Positions 11,955-24,483 of a DNA stretch of 64,000 bases are shown here, in pieces (the first letter of the stretch is position 1; the number at the start of each line of letters is the position of its first letter). The notes beneath the pieces were generated by a model. It was not told the origin of the DNA, did not search any database, and saw nothing but the letters and a program-made list of their open reading frames with translations. The translations under genes were made by a program, and so were the position numbers. The stretch is taken from the NCBI GenBank assembly GCA_963970005.1, contig CAXAMN010023684.1, positions 165,579 through 229,578 of the forward strand, read 5' to 3'. The DNA is from Durusdinium trenchii (lineage: Eukaryota; Sar; Dinophyceae; Suessiales; Symbiodiniaceae).

Positions 11955-12225
11955 CCAACAAAAACGGCGAATAGCGAGGTTTTGGAGGTTGACGTTGCCA
12001 AAAACGCCACTACGTACCGTATTTTACAGTGTTTTTGTGCTCTGTGAGGCAGAAACCACTGCAAATAGCGATGTTTTTGAGCTTGCCGTGGCCCAAAACA
12101 CCGCTATTTACAGTGTGTTTGAACCTGCTGTCAAAAAAAACACAGAAATATGCGACGTTTTCAACAACATGGTCGCCAAGAACACTGCTATTTGCGAGGT
12201 TTTGGCAGTTTTGCGCAAAGAACTT
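11955..12225 (+). repeat. ~60-bp tandem repeat with an open frame
   Basis: About five degenerate units built on AACACCGCTATTTACAGTG, TGTTTGAACCTGCTGTC and AAAAACACAG. In one plus frame the units encode a recurring pattern near NTAIYSVFE and NTEICDVFN with no stop across the array. Frame and period agree, so the unit could be a protein repeat, but I know no family for it and the same words occur in a non-coding style in the flanks. Confidence 0.6.
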
Positions 12226-14524
12226 AAGCCTCAGCAATGTACAAAAACACTATAAAAAAACAATGTTCCTGCCCAACAAAAACGGCGAAAGCCGTCACCC
12301 AAACAGCTCCGAAATCACAAAATCTGCCCCCCGACCTCCCGACAAGACACATGGAAAAAAATACGCGTCTCAAAGCCGAAAATCGAAGACCAAAAATCAA
12401 AAAACATAGTGTGTTTTTACTTTTATCTTGCCGGCTCCGGGCGGGCGCATGCGCGAACTAGTCCATTTCGCGCTGTAAAAAACAGTGCTTTTTGAAGTCC
12501 GCCGTCGCGACCTATCAAAAACCCAATTGTTTTCACCAAAAAATGGGACCCCGCTCAGGTAAACCTGTACCTTACAGTTGTTTATGCCATCCGGATGCCC
12601 CGAGCACCTTCGGTGCGGGCGGACTTCCCTTGCTGATTTGATCCACCCAGCGGGGACTGGGCTCATCAGGCCCGCTCAATTTCCAAGAAGCATGCCTTTG
12701 CGCACTGTGCGACGTTCCATTGGGCACCACTCTGGCCTCTTCACCTGCCTAGATTTTAGGCCAGGTGAGTTGAAAAAATTAACCCGGTAATATGTATTAA
12801 GTAAGGAATGTTCCCAGAGGTTCAGAAATAGCTTGGCCACCGCTTGGTATTCTGTTGCTTAACTTGGAGACGCTACCTTGTCGCACTAGCAAACATGCAG
12901 GGTTGCGCTAGGTCTGGCGCTAGGTTCAAATACTTAGGTAAGATTAACAAACAACACATACACACATTGGCAATTAAACTTGTTGAGGTATGAACGGACA
13001 ACCCGGCCTGGTTTGTTGTGATTGTTTATGTAAGCAGGGGCCACCGACACCCATACTGCGGGCACGCTCCCATTGTGTTTCGGATTCTTTGTGCGTGGAA
13101 GAGCTATAGTATAACGATTTCAAAGCTATAGGAAAGCCGGCAGACCGCAACACGTGCTCTTGATGACAGCCAGTTGGTGGCCTGACGCACCGGCAGGGGA
13201 GCGCGCTAGATCCGCGCTAGACCCGCGCTAGATGCGCGCTAGACCACTTTGCAACTTTGACCGCTTGGCCAACTGCTTACCAGGGCTACTACTCAATACA
13301 CTAGAGACATACACGCAAGCGGGTTGCGCTGGGGTGATGAGAGTGAGTGAAAAGACGAGAAGGGCAGTTGGGGTGGGGGGATTTGTATGCGCAAGTAGAG
13401 AGAAGAACGATGGGAAAATCATTTGTCATATCTTGACAACTTCCTGCAAGTTGCATATAAGAGGACTGCTACTTTCAGCTTCACATTTGGAACCCTTCGA
13501 CCTGTAAGTCAGACTGCAGCTATGAAAGGGGCACGCGCAACATACAACCATATACATGAGCAGATGTTGTCTACATGAAAGCCACCGCTTGGATTTGCTG
13601 TGATTTGAAGCTAGGATAACGATTTTAGAACGGGATTTTTTCAGCTCAGGTGTTTAGTAGGTCGCGGGCTGGAAGCTTTCTACAGGTGTTTGCCACATTT
13701 CGTTCCGGTGGTGACATGCTTGTTGTTACTGCCTGCGACTGCGACAAGGTGGGGCTTCGAACACGAGCTGGTTGCCTGGTGATGCGCGCTGTTCTTTTCT
13801 CCCAATGTTTGTTTCCGACTGGCGCGCTGTCACGGCTGATAGCGGCATCTCACTGGTTGTCAAACAAGTCATCCCAATTGAATTTGGATGTTTGCGCCAA
13901 GTTAGTATTGTTCTCATACTTGCGGACAGTTGAAATTTGGAGCAATCTCTGGCAACTTGCGTGTGGGTGGGCGATGGGATTCCATTCAAGAGGCTCCAAA
14001 AGAGCTTGAGACGTAACATAACAAACGCACGTCTGCTGGCCTAAGTACATGGAAGCACCAAGCCAAGACCACGATTCCAACTTGTTCCGGGTAGGACATA
14101 AAAGGAGGGGAAAATCAAATCTCCGAAGGAACCACACAATATGTACAAGATGGACGTGAATTTGCTACAAGTATAACAAAACGAGGCAAGTGGTAGACAA
14201 GCCCATCGCTACCGAGAACAGTGCCTCACGTTCGAGCATCGGAGAAAGGAACATTCAGTAGTTAAAGCGGGCGCTCCACCACCCTGGATTGACATCGCCA
14301 ATGCAACATGACGCAACACTGTTGTCTTCGTTGGCGCCGGCATGCATCCTATAGCAACCCCTGCTCCAAACTACAAAAAATAATCACAAGAATACTGCAA
14401 GTTCCCGCAAACCTGTGACTCCAGCGTGTCCACACACACTCGAGATATTGCGCGCGGCGCGCGGAACTGAATGCCACTTGCCACACGGCGACCTAGGTAA
14501 CCATATTCCTGAGAAGTCACGTAC

Positions 14525-14575
14525 ACCAACACACAAGTGTGTCGAGCGCCATTTCCTTCTGGTGCCCGAATTAGA
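14525..14575 (-). repeat. Dispersed repeat with ACACAAGTGTGT palindrome, copy 1
   Basis: Contains CACACAAGTGTGTCGAG followed by a CCATTTCC phrase and CCCGAATTAGA. The second copy at 15155-15205 has the same order of words. On the minus strand both translate near LIRAxxGNGxRHxCV, so the pair may be scraps of a once coding element. Confidence 0.7.
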
Positions 14576-15154
14576 ACTGGAAGTAAAGCGAAAACGAGGG
14601 GTAGGGAAACGAGCCTCAAGAACAACCTAACAAGCCTGATGAAACGCCTAACAAACGAAGAAACCGCAAGAAGGAAAGAGGGGAGGGGTTGGGGGTGGGG
14701 GTTCATTCTCCGTACGCCCGGCGGCATTTAATCCGCGAGCCCGACGGCATATGGTTCAGTTGATTCATTTGGTGGAACACAGTTCAGGTAAACCATAATC
14801 CCAGAACTCAAGAACGCTAAGTCGATATGTGATTCACGAAGGCTTTAGCGCCTCTCTTGCGAGAGGGTCACACTGTGCACCCAAGTGGGAAAACACAGCG
14901 ATACACACTTAGTCACAGGTTCATCCAATGTCATAATCCACAGGGACAGGAACCAGGGAACAGCAAGTTGAAGGGGTCAGCGTACTTGAAGTGTTGAACA
15001 AAGTTCATAAGCTAGTTACTGAATACATAGCACTCTAGTTGCTGATTACTTAGCGGTTCTTGGTTACGCGCAATAGTTAGGGAGCGGGACTTTAGTCTTA
15101 AACCGCCGGGTAGATTAGACTAGAATCAGAACAGGAACAACAGAAGGAAAGGCG

Positions 15155-15205
15155 CCGACACACAAGCGTGTCGAGTACCATTTCCGTCTGTCGCCCTAAT
15201 TAGAT
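15155..15205 (-). repeat. Dispersed repeat with ACACAAGYGTGT palindrome, copy 2
   Basis: Direct repeat of 14525-14575, about 630 bp downstream, with roughly one change in six by eye: ACACAAGCGTGTCGAG, CCATTTCCGTCTG, CCCTAATTAGA. Confidence 0.7.
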
Positions 15206-16451
15206 CACCAGGTACGTTTGCAGCCCTCGCCTCTTCGGTGGCCATCCACCACTGGTGAGAGGGATAGCCTACTGCAGATTGTAGTTTAAAAATTAAACTC
15301 CTGGACACGGAGTGCGACACACACACATATGTCGCATCCAACAGCGACCCGTCTCTGTCCCAGTTTGTTTGTTTGGTTGGTTGGGATTCTTCCCTGAAGC
15401 GCTGTCCCCTCTGCCAAATTGTCAAGGTGGGCTCCAAGTGAGTACGTCCCCACACCTGCTTGTAAAGCTCCATGGCACTCGCAGAGCTGGTTGCACCTTG
15501 CTTGCACCAGGCATTCCACACACCTTTTATATCGTCGGACGGCGACTCGGCGCATCTTCGGTTTCGAGGCCCGTACCAAGCGTCAGCCCATTCCGGAAGG
15601 GTGTCACCTGGACAAGCAAATGACGCAAGTCTGAAGTTTGAATCTTTCACCCGCGGTATATGTAAATATGTACAATGTAATATATATGTGTGTGTATGGG
15701 TGTGGATTACACCTGCATAGGCTCCAGAAAGCAATTAACCCTAAAAACAACTAGACGACGGTTGGCCTGAGAGCGAGACAGGCGATTGTCAAGCACTTCC
15801 GAGCAAGGAAATAGTCAAAATCGAGTTGTCCAAGAGCCATGACACCTTTATATTAAGAGAAAAGATATGTAGAAAGAGAGAAAGAGAGGGCGGATGTGAA
15901 GGAGTGACAGTGTGGATGCGCAGGTGTGATATAGATGCGCAGATGTGTGAGTGTGTGGAGGTAGAGAGGTAGATCTGCAGGTGTGAGCGTGTGAAGATGT
16001 AAATGTACAGAGGTGAGGGGGCGCAGACGTAGATGCGCAGATGAAACGGCAGCGCAACGTTGTGGTTCAGGAGTGCGAACCTTGGTGTATCTCTTGTTGT
16101 GCAAGCACATGGACCGCCAATCATCCCGCTCGCCAGCGACACGCCGGCATGTTTCGCGCTCCCCAACGGCGCCACGCAGACGCACTTTCCATACCAATTT
16201 CTTACATGGGGGGTTTTTAGACTCTCTCAAGTGGGAGACAAGGCAGCAGCGGCAGCGGTGGAGCCCTGTAGCTTTCAGCTATCTGGGGAAATCACAAAAA
16301 ACTTGAGCCACTAGTTAGACAAGCCACGGCGATAGGGGTCAGAGTGGGAGTTTGAGCACATCATCTTCGCAGCATCCTTTGAACTTCCCTTGTTCTAAGG
16401 TTCTTTGTAAAGAGAACTTGAGGCACTAGTGGAGGTCAGGTAATTTTGAAA

Positions 16452-16745
16452 TGCAAGATTGGAGGTCTAAGGGGAGAAGAGAGGTTTCAACAAAGGAGAG
16501 TCTGAAAGGAAGGCCGAGAGAGATCGAGAAACATGCAAAAAATAGCATCACAGGCATTGCCTTGTTCAGCCTCAGGGTTACCTTTAGGTTACACACATTT
16601 TACAAAAAAGGACACCTTGTTCAATGGTCAAAAGGTTGCAGAAGAGATTTGAGGCTTAAGAAAAGAAGACAGGTTTCAACAGAAGAGAATGTGAAAGGAA
16701 GGTTCAGAGAGGTCGAGGGGCGTACAAGTCAAGTGTGCAAAGGGG
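16452..16745 (+). repeat. 189-bp direct duplication in one open frame
   Basis: Two related blocks, 16452-16545 and 16630-16735, share GAGGTTTCAACAAAGGAGAG versus CAGGTTTCAACAGAAGAGAA and then GAAAGGAAGG. The offset of 189 is a multiple of three and both blocks lie in the same plus frame, encoding a basic, charged peptide pattern (VSTKESLKGRPREIE and VSTEENVKGRFREVE). Function unknown. Confidence 0.6.
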
Positions 16746-17023
16746 TTGTAAGCATCCTACAAGCCATGTAATCCTTTTCCTGTCCTGTACATGTTTCTGA
16801 TTGAAGCCGCCGGGGCCCCGCAGCGGGCACCGACACCAGATCGTTATTGGCTGCGCAATCTGCTTGCCGCTGCGCCCCGGCACTAGATCTATATTTCCAT
16901 CACGCCGTCTTTCCAAAAGTAAGTTTAAACAACATGTAAGGAGGCCAGTGGGCAAACAGCGCAGCAGCGGCACACAAAAGGCCGAAAAACAAGCAGAAAG
17001 TGGGCAGAGAAGTAGGGAGACAA

Positions 17024-17067
17024 AGCAGCAGCAGCCAGCAGCAGCAGCAAGCAGCAGCAGCAGCACA
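17024..17067 (+). repeat. CAG trinucleotide tract
   Basis: AGCAGCAGC runs broken by CCAGC and AAGC. Confidence 0.9.
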
Positions 17068-19860
17068 CAAAACGCCGAACACACAGACGAGTGCGGAGAC
17101 AAGTGAGAAGACACATGGCAGAAGCAGCTGTGGACCAAAACGCCAATCAGCCACCCACTCACTGAGAAGCAAGAGCTCCTATAGCTTTCAGCTAACTGGG
17201 GAATATACATGTACATACAGAGAACAAAGGTTGAAACCTTCAACACACACTGACTAGCGCATACCACCGTCTGCTTGCTGTATACAATATACTAATATAC
17301 AATGTGATTCACTTGAAAGACATGGCCATAGCCGGTTGTCATGTGTGGTGATTCCGTGCGTCTCGGGAATGCTTGCGCAACCCTTGTGTCTGAACTGTTT
17401 TGGAAACTTCTTTCGAGCTCCATCATGTGCTGGCTTTGACTTGCTACTTGCAAGGTATGTTGGTGAGATGTTGAAACAGGTGTCCTATGACCTATGATCT
17501 TTTGGCAAAGTGTTGCGGTTCTGAAACTTTCGTTGAGAGTTCATGATGTTGCCACCACAACAAACATATCATGAAGAAAGGTCTGGGAATGGTACAGGAT
17601 GTTCAACTATCACAACAGTGAATTTGGTCCCGTTCCTTCATCTGGCTTTGCGGAAGGGTCTCTTGCTGATTGCTTCTGTTAGCATCTATATTGTGCGTTT
17701 TGCAAGATTGAAACACAAGCGTGATCTTCCTGAGATCGAAGCACTAAACATCACAGCCGGACCTCCCAGCCTCAAAAGCGCAGGCGAAACTCATGTCTTG
17801 TACACTGCAGCTGTTTGCACATGTCCATTCTTCAGGTGTCCTATGTAAGTTCGTATAGAATCCAAAACTACTAGCACGTATTCACTGCTTAGCTTTCTAA
17901 ACCCCTGAACTGTCTGAATTCGACCTTGCGCCTTGCATGGGGCTATGTGCGTTTCAGGCGGTGGCCCACCGGCCACTATGACTGGCAAGCTTGGCAGCTC
18001 GAAAGCCATACTGCCTGGTGGCAGCTCGAAAGCCATCTGTACGACGACTTCGTACACACGCATAGAGCCTCGCCTTTTGTTCGGCCAAAACTGATGTGGA
18101 TTTTGGAAAATCTATATACGCTCAGCAGCTGCGGAAAGGACATTCACAAGTTTAGGGACATGTGGCACGCTTTGCTGTGACTTCACATACATTGACATTT
18201 GCAAGAACACGGTGGGTTGCACTTCATGTACACCAAGCTCCGCCGATATGAATCGTCCCATTCCGTGTGGTTGTAAACGGGTTGTGCCTCAGGGAGCTTC
18301 ATGGAAAGTCAAACGCAGGAACGCGAAACAAGACTTGTGAAAGCAAACAGGTCAACTAAGATCATCAGGAAGAAAGGCAATGATTGTTCAACCACATCAA
18401 ATGTCGTGATGTTGTTATATATATATGTTATTAAGTTGGTTCCAACACTGCCAACCAGCATGCCCAATGGACACCTAGGTGTTTATCCTGGAGTTGTTCC
18501 GTTGAGGTATCGCATGCGACACTCGGAGGCAAGCTTTGACAATTGCCTGATTTCTTGGGGATGGCTGCAATAGGGAGCTTCTATGTTGATTGCTCATTGG
18601 TTGGGTGCTATGATTGGGTTTACCAAAACATAACAATCCAAAATGCTCTTTGCAGGCGTTGCTGAGCTAGCTCAATGCGACAATGCAAGCAGGCTTGATT
18701 GCCCGGAGGGAGAGCTTTGCCAGCCGCGCAATTCAATGATCAATCCAGGCCAGTTCCGGATCCTACATTCCCACATCCTGTGACACTGTTGGACAAATGC
18801 CTACAGCGCAACCAAAACGCCAACCGCCAACCTCCCTCCTGACGTATCTCTTTGAAAAGAAACCGCATGACCCACCCTGATCCCCTATGCAAATACCTCG
18901 CCAATGTGCTGCTTCGACCTGGAAACCTCAAGGCCACATAAGGCTACTGGACACCTCGAAAGGAAACTCGACCCGAGTCATGCCACATGCCACATCCCTG
19001 TCACAGCTTCCGCTTTCCCCTTGCCAAGAATCTTTAAACGAAACCACTCCCCTTAGTTGCTTTCCTATATGGATTATATAGTTGAAGCCCGCCCTGAAGT
19101 TCCTTTCAATTAAGTCTGTTCTTGTACAATCGCATGTCTGGCACTAGTAACTAGTCATGGTATGTCGCCGCACGATGCCGCACTCACATACGTAGTTGAC
19201 ACATGTTGACACCACCTAAGTCTCAAATGAAGCGCCCTTGCACCCTGCCTGCTGGATTCGTCTAAGGATTGCGTGGTTCTCCTCGACAAGGACACAAGAC
19301 AGTTGAAAAATGTTGAAAGCATGCTTTCTTTTTTGAAAATCAGCTTGTGCAAGGAAGCTTTGCGTCAACACACAAGATGCATGTCACGCATGTCAAACAA
19401 TGGAATCCTGGGTGATCCGGGAGAGCTCTGCTTTTCGAGCATCCCGCACAAGGCTCACGGGCCCACTGTGAGAACCTAGCTGAGTGGATTCGAGAGCCAA
19501 AGGTTCCCACACAAACCAAGGGCGAGGCGGGCTGCTCCAGATTTCACAGAGGGAGTCTTCATGATATCGGACCTTCAAGCGAACAAACATTCAGCGGCCA
19601 GGAGCTGCTTGGTGTCCATCCCATCCCTGGTGACCGTAACCCATCCCTGCCAACAGCAGTCCAGAATCAACCTGTCATTATGAATGAGCTATAGACTATT
19701 TTCCTTCGCCGCCCACCGGCCACCGGCGACCACCGAAACGAAATCAACCGCCACCAAACTTGTCCGGGCCACAGTCATAAACACTTGGAGATCGTGAGCA
19801 ATGCTCTAAATATCTCTGTATATGGGGGTTGTCCAACAAAGCTCTTCTTTTTGAGCTTGT
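17068..19860. other. Intergenic DNA
   Basis: No gene recognised on either strand. A 17-bp direct repeat GGCAGCTCGAAAGCCAT occurs at about 17992 and 18020. Confidence 0.55.
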
Positions 19861-20212
19861 ATCGCCGGCCTTTCGCGACCCTTTCGCGTTTGCAGAAAAA
19901 CCACAGGTTTTCCTTTCGCGCATTGTGATGAGCTTGTTCCATTGCACTGAGTTCACAGTGTTTGGACGTCTAAATCCCTTTTAGTTTCAAGGCTTATTTC
20001 AAGGCCATGGATGGGCAAATGCCCTTCCAGGCAATGCGCTCTTTCGCGGGCCTACCGCCGGCCTTTCGCAGCCCTTTCGCGAAAATCCGTGTTTCTGTTC
20101 GGGAAAAAGGATGTGTCATGTATTATGCACATTGTATGTAAGTCTAGGTTGGCACATGTCTTTCGCTGTCCTATCGCCGGCCTTTCGCGGACTGCAGTTT
20201 CCCTTTCGCGAC
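19861..20212 (+). repeat. Three copies of a CCTTTCGCG-rich repeat
   Basis: Copies at 19861-19890, 20041-20085 and 20161-20212 share the phrase ATCGCCGGCCTTTCGCG and a second CCCTTTCGCG word about 10-20 bp on. The GC- and CpG-rich words stand out from the local AT-richer DNA. All are in the same orientation. Confidence 0.75.
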
Positions 20213-23200
20213 ATGTTTGTTTTAACAGTTGATCGAAATTCCTTCACTGGCAATAACGGACGGCCCTCATATAATGTATATATATATAAATCTCTTCTGC
20301 TGAGGCTACTAATTGAGAATCATCTGATTTATGCCTTTGTCATCGTCCCTTCTGGGAGAATCGATACAGGGAGCACCAACAAAACAAGAGTCGCTTGCCC
20401 ATCGTTGGTTGCAGTTTTGCAGGTGGCATAGCGTTCCCAAGGAATATTAGGTGGATACCACTGCGTTAGTTCTCTGATGCAGCATGTTTTGTTGCTGTTT
20501 AATGTTGGTGTCACATGGTGTCACATCATTGGTGTTGTTGTTGCTGTTGTAGCTGTCGTCGCCGTCGTCTGTCGTGGTAACATGTACCTTGCAGAGGTCA
20601 AAACATTCCCAATCCTGTGTCGGACACAGAGAAATGGATGCGTTTATTTATATAGAAGACCACAGCCATTTTTTGTTGCCCTCTAGTTCCTGGTGTGCCT
20701 TTCGATTTTTTATCCAACTGCACCCTTCTACTTGTAGGTGTGTTTTGCTTCCTGCTTGCGCCCTGTGTATCTTTGTTAATTGGGGGAGTGTGCTTTCCAA
20801 CAAAGATATGGGTCTGGCCACGCTAACCCATCATCCAGCTGGCCTGATGTGCACGAGGATCCCCAAGTGTTTTGAAGGGTTTCCCTTCTCAGGGCTTCCT
20901 GCTGGGAGTGAGTAAGTATCAACCAAGATTGAACTCTTCAACTACTTCGCGTGGACGTCCACTGCAGGCCAGTCCCAACAAACCACCCCCAAAGCGACCA
21001 CAAGTCACAAGGCACATCTGCCATCATCGTTCTTCTTTAGGCTTCGCTTGAAAGACACTCACGACAAGTGAGCGAACGGCAAAGCCTCCAGGCAAACTAC
21101 GGACCTTCTGTGCGCGGCTCTCGATTCTGGTACTTCGCTATATCGTCTTGCGGGGTTCTGAGTGGTTTGGGTACATAACGATATCCCTCGCAGCTTTTGA
21201 CATGTGGGCAAATGTTATATCAGTTGTGTCAAACGGAAGCTTGGCAGCAGCCGACAAGCAGCTCTTGTCAAAGGAGCCGGCCCCTTTCTAGCAGTTGCGT
21301 GCCGTTGTAGAACGAAATTTCATGGTCAAACATGTTTGTCAGTACCAATGCACTGACTGCTTCGCCAAGGGGGATGTTGCCAACCTGTCTTCCACATGAC
21401 CCATGCGAACTTGTGAGAACTTTGGCTTCAATGTTCGTCACCTAAGTGGGGAGGTGACCACAACGGCATTTGCGCAACAAGCGGTTATCGTTTCTGTATC
21501 GACTTGGTTATCGATCAACGACTAGGATCTTTGTCGGAAACCGAGCGAGGAAGCCTTGCACAGGAGGCTGCAGAAACAAAGGGAGCGTTGCGCAGCCTGC
21601 CACGAGCGCAAACAACTTGCCTGTGGCCAGTCAGTACCATAGCTTCCTTGCGCGTAGCGAGCCAATGGTGCAAACAGTTTGCCTTTGACCACCCAGTCCA
21701 CTAGCTTCGTCGCATGCGCCCGCGTTGTGGAACTTATTGAGGCAATCATGCTCAACTTGTTGCAAGTGGAACATGAAGTCATAATTCAAGTTATCGATTT
21801 TGGTAGTTCACTGTATCGCTTTTCAGGGTTTTGGTTAACCTACATCGTTAAACTCTTACATGAACAGTTTCGCCTATTGCTCAAGTGAAGGTGGGCAGCT
21901 CAGTCCCATCTTCATCTTCAAACAAAATGCACACAGGTTCATGCTGCAAGAACACTGAGATTCCCTGCATCTTCTGAAGGAGAATTCGATTGTCACGATC
22001 GATTGCATGGTACCTGTGAGGCAACAAGCACGAGTGGTTGCTGTTGAAGACTCGACAAGAGCAAAAAGTAGCAAGAAGTGTTATTAGACTAGACCAAACA
22101 ATAGCACTACAAGAAGTGCTAGAGGGAGGAGAAGGAGAAGAAGAAGAAGAAGGAAAAAAAAAGAGTTGGCCTCTCTTCTAGAAGCTGCTCCTGGCACTTG
22201 ACCCTACTTGTGACTTGTCCTGTTTGTCCTGTCATTCTGCACACTAGTCAGTTCCAGTGGGTCAAGAGTCCCAACTGTGAGATAATACAGCTGCTCCGCA
22301 CCCTCTTCAGGTTGTTCCGCACATGGTCGAGCGCCATGGTTTCCGGCGGGCGCGTATCAATCTGAGGAGTGCAAACAGTGCAAAGTCGCCAGAACAATCG
22401 CATTGCGCCAGCTAAAGCAAATGGCCTGCGGCTTCATGTTCCTTATGCGAGTCTTCATCATTTCTTGTTCGCGTTGTCGCACACGAGCTGCACATGCTTT
22501 GTTGGCTACCTCAGTTTTGGGCATTGCACCTTGACCCCACTCAACTAGACAAAGTCGACATAAACGTTAGGTTTCCCTCGATTTCCTTAGGAGCCCAAAG
22601 GAACCCGAGGGAACTCAAGGAAGCCTGATGCAAGGGTTTCTTCATGGAAGCCTGAGCTCTTCTGCATCGATGCTGTACTCGTAGCGGCCTACTTAACAGC
22701 TACCCTTGCAACCTCTTACCTCTCCTAAACTCTCCTCTTCAAAGACTAACCCCAGTCTATTTTCTGATATTTATATATATAAACATATCATTATACTGCG
22801 TATATACGTTTCTTCTTAAATAAGTATATATATATAACATTTATACCGGAAGCAAGTGTTTTTGCTCAAACAACATTCAGCACAGCGCCAAGTTTGGCTT
22901 CATACCTTGGTCGATCTGGAGTGGGCAGTCGAGACTGTCAACTCAAATCTACCGCTTGATGCTGAGACTGCGACCACTGTCGGAAGTGAAACCGATGTCT
23001 CCGATGTCTATTTCTACACAACTAGGCCCAATCACTCAGAATGTATATCCAAATATCCTAGATTTCCTTCAACAGGTTTGGAGGTTTGATGCTCTGCTGA
23101 GGTACTGCAAATTTTTCGGCGACACTCTCAGAGCCAAAAGGAAGATCACAGAGAGTCCTAGTAGTGGCTTGCTGCAGCTGCCCAAAAAAGTTTCACAAGG

Positions 23201-23762
23201 TACTCTCTGAGCGGTTGCTCTTTTTTGGTTCTTGGTGGACCACAACAGAATGCGCCGCATACCTGATGCTTGAAGTGCACCGCTTGCAATACAGCCATAT
23301 GCAAATTTCAAGGTTGACAAGGCGGCATGCGCAAGCCACAATCAAGCACAAGGGCGGTCACTTCTCGTCTGTGACTGTCGGAAACCCTTGCCACTGTGTG
23401 TGCACACGTATTTGATGTCTGCGACCTGCAGGGCACTTGCGGTAAATGCTGCATATTTCCAGTTTTGGAAGTGCCTTGCAACATCTTGAGACAAAATGCA
23501 CTTGAACTGGACTTTTAAAAAATGCATCCCAACCCAATCTGATCCAGCTATATACTCGTTGGACCCCCCATGAATTTCACATGGAGGGGGTCAGTCCTAG
23601 CCATTCTTTAGTGATTTCCTGCTTCTACAGGTCTCGATCCTGCTTCTACCTGTTGTGAGGAGTCCCAAACGCAAACGAAAGCATACAAAAACTATCAAAA
23701 CTAAGTTTATTGAACAACTATTGCATTCTGAAGCTATCTTTTGATCTTTTGTATGCGGTTCA
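20213..23762. other. Intergenic DNA with one hairpin and AT tracts
   Basis: No gene recognised. There is a GAAGAA run near 22125-22165, a hairpin at 22571-22614 listed separately, and a TA-rich tract from about 22760 to 22845. Confidence 0.55.
22571..22614 (+). repeat. Imperfect hairpin
   Basis: Left arm GTTTCCCTCGATTTCCTTAGG pairs with the right arm CCAAAGGAACCCGAGGGAAC across GAG, with a few mismatches. Confidence 0.65.
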
Positions 23763-23933
23763 TAGCTTAGCTATGGCCTCTTAGAGGACTTAGTACTTAC
23801 CTGGCTCATCCAAAGGCAAGTGTTTCATTTGAGCATCCCTCAAGACTCAGTTTGAGCTATGCAGTTACGCAGCTTAGCTACGGCCTCTTAGAGGACTTAG
23901 TCCTTACCCGGAACATACGAAGGCAAGGGCTTC
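23763..23933 (-). repeat. ~64-bp direct repeat pair with CCTCTTAGAGG palindrome
   Basis: Copies at 23763-23826 and 23871-23933 share AGCTTAGCTAYGGCCTCTTAG and GGACTTAGTNCTTACCYGG. Each has two palindromes, AGCTTAGCT and CCTCTTAGAGG. Read on the minus strand each starts with CCRGGTAAG, which resembles a 5' splice donor. The pair sits at the 3' end of the copia-like coding region. Confidence 0.75.
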
Positions 23934-24397
23934 GTGGCATACTGCAACAGTTTCAACGCGGCAGGCCACTTTTAACATGACAGACCCTTCGTGAGGACGT
24001 CTCCTCGTTGCATCGAAGTGTCTGTGTGACTGATATCAATGTCTTCTGACCCATTGACCACCTCACAGGTTGACGCAACATTAACTCTGCGCGTCTTTGC
24101 CAAGTGACGAAGCTTAGCTGAGTATCCCTTGGCGATGATGGCAGTCACTGCTGAGTTATCCTCAAAGATTGCGAGCCTGGTCGATGGAATGAGAGTCTGC
24201 CAAACATGAAGAGTCGGCAGCGCTTCAGAAAACAATGATGTAGAGAGGGACACGAATTCACTTTCAGTCGTGGACCGTGATACCACACTCTGTCTTTTGC
24301 TCCCCCAGCTTAGCAAGGCGAAGCTTGACGGTCCGGTCAAGGCAAGAACATACCCCGACGTGGACTTCATGGTTCGGACATCCTGCAAAGTCTGCAT
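23905..24397 (-). pseudogene. Copia-like RNase H domain
   Basis: C-terminal RNase H of a Ty1/copia-type polyprotein. It shows the family phrases TSGYVLALTG, LLSWGSKRQSVVSRSTTESEF, then LAIFEDNSAV with the acidic ED, KTRRVNV, and the closing DVLTKGL. A stop follows, but the same frame reads on as WPAALKLLQYA, a typical tail, to about 23905. It degrades the RNA of RNA:DNA hybrids during reverse transcription. It lies directly downstream (minus strand) of the reverse transcriptase fragments and belongs to the same decayed element. Confidence 0.85.
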
Positions 24398-24483
24398 CGC
24401 AGAACAATGAAATGCTTATAGCATATCAGGAGCGTCCTGGATTGACATGACACGCGCATACTCATGAGTGAGCTGCAGGTAAC

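Larger units (their letters stand above)
12226..16451. other. Intergenic DNA with small repeats
   Basis: No gene recognised. Contents seen: four tandem CGCGCTAGAYC units at 13201-13244; a direct repeat pair at 14525-14575 and 15155-15205; TG- and GTGTGAG-rich low-complexity DNA around 15670-15710 and 15900-16040. Confidence 0.6.
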
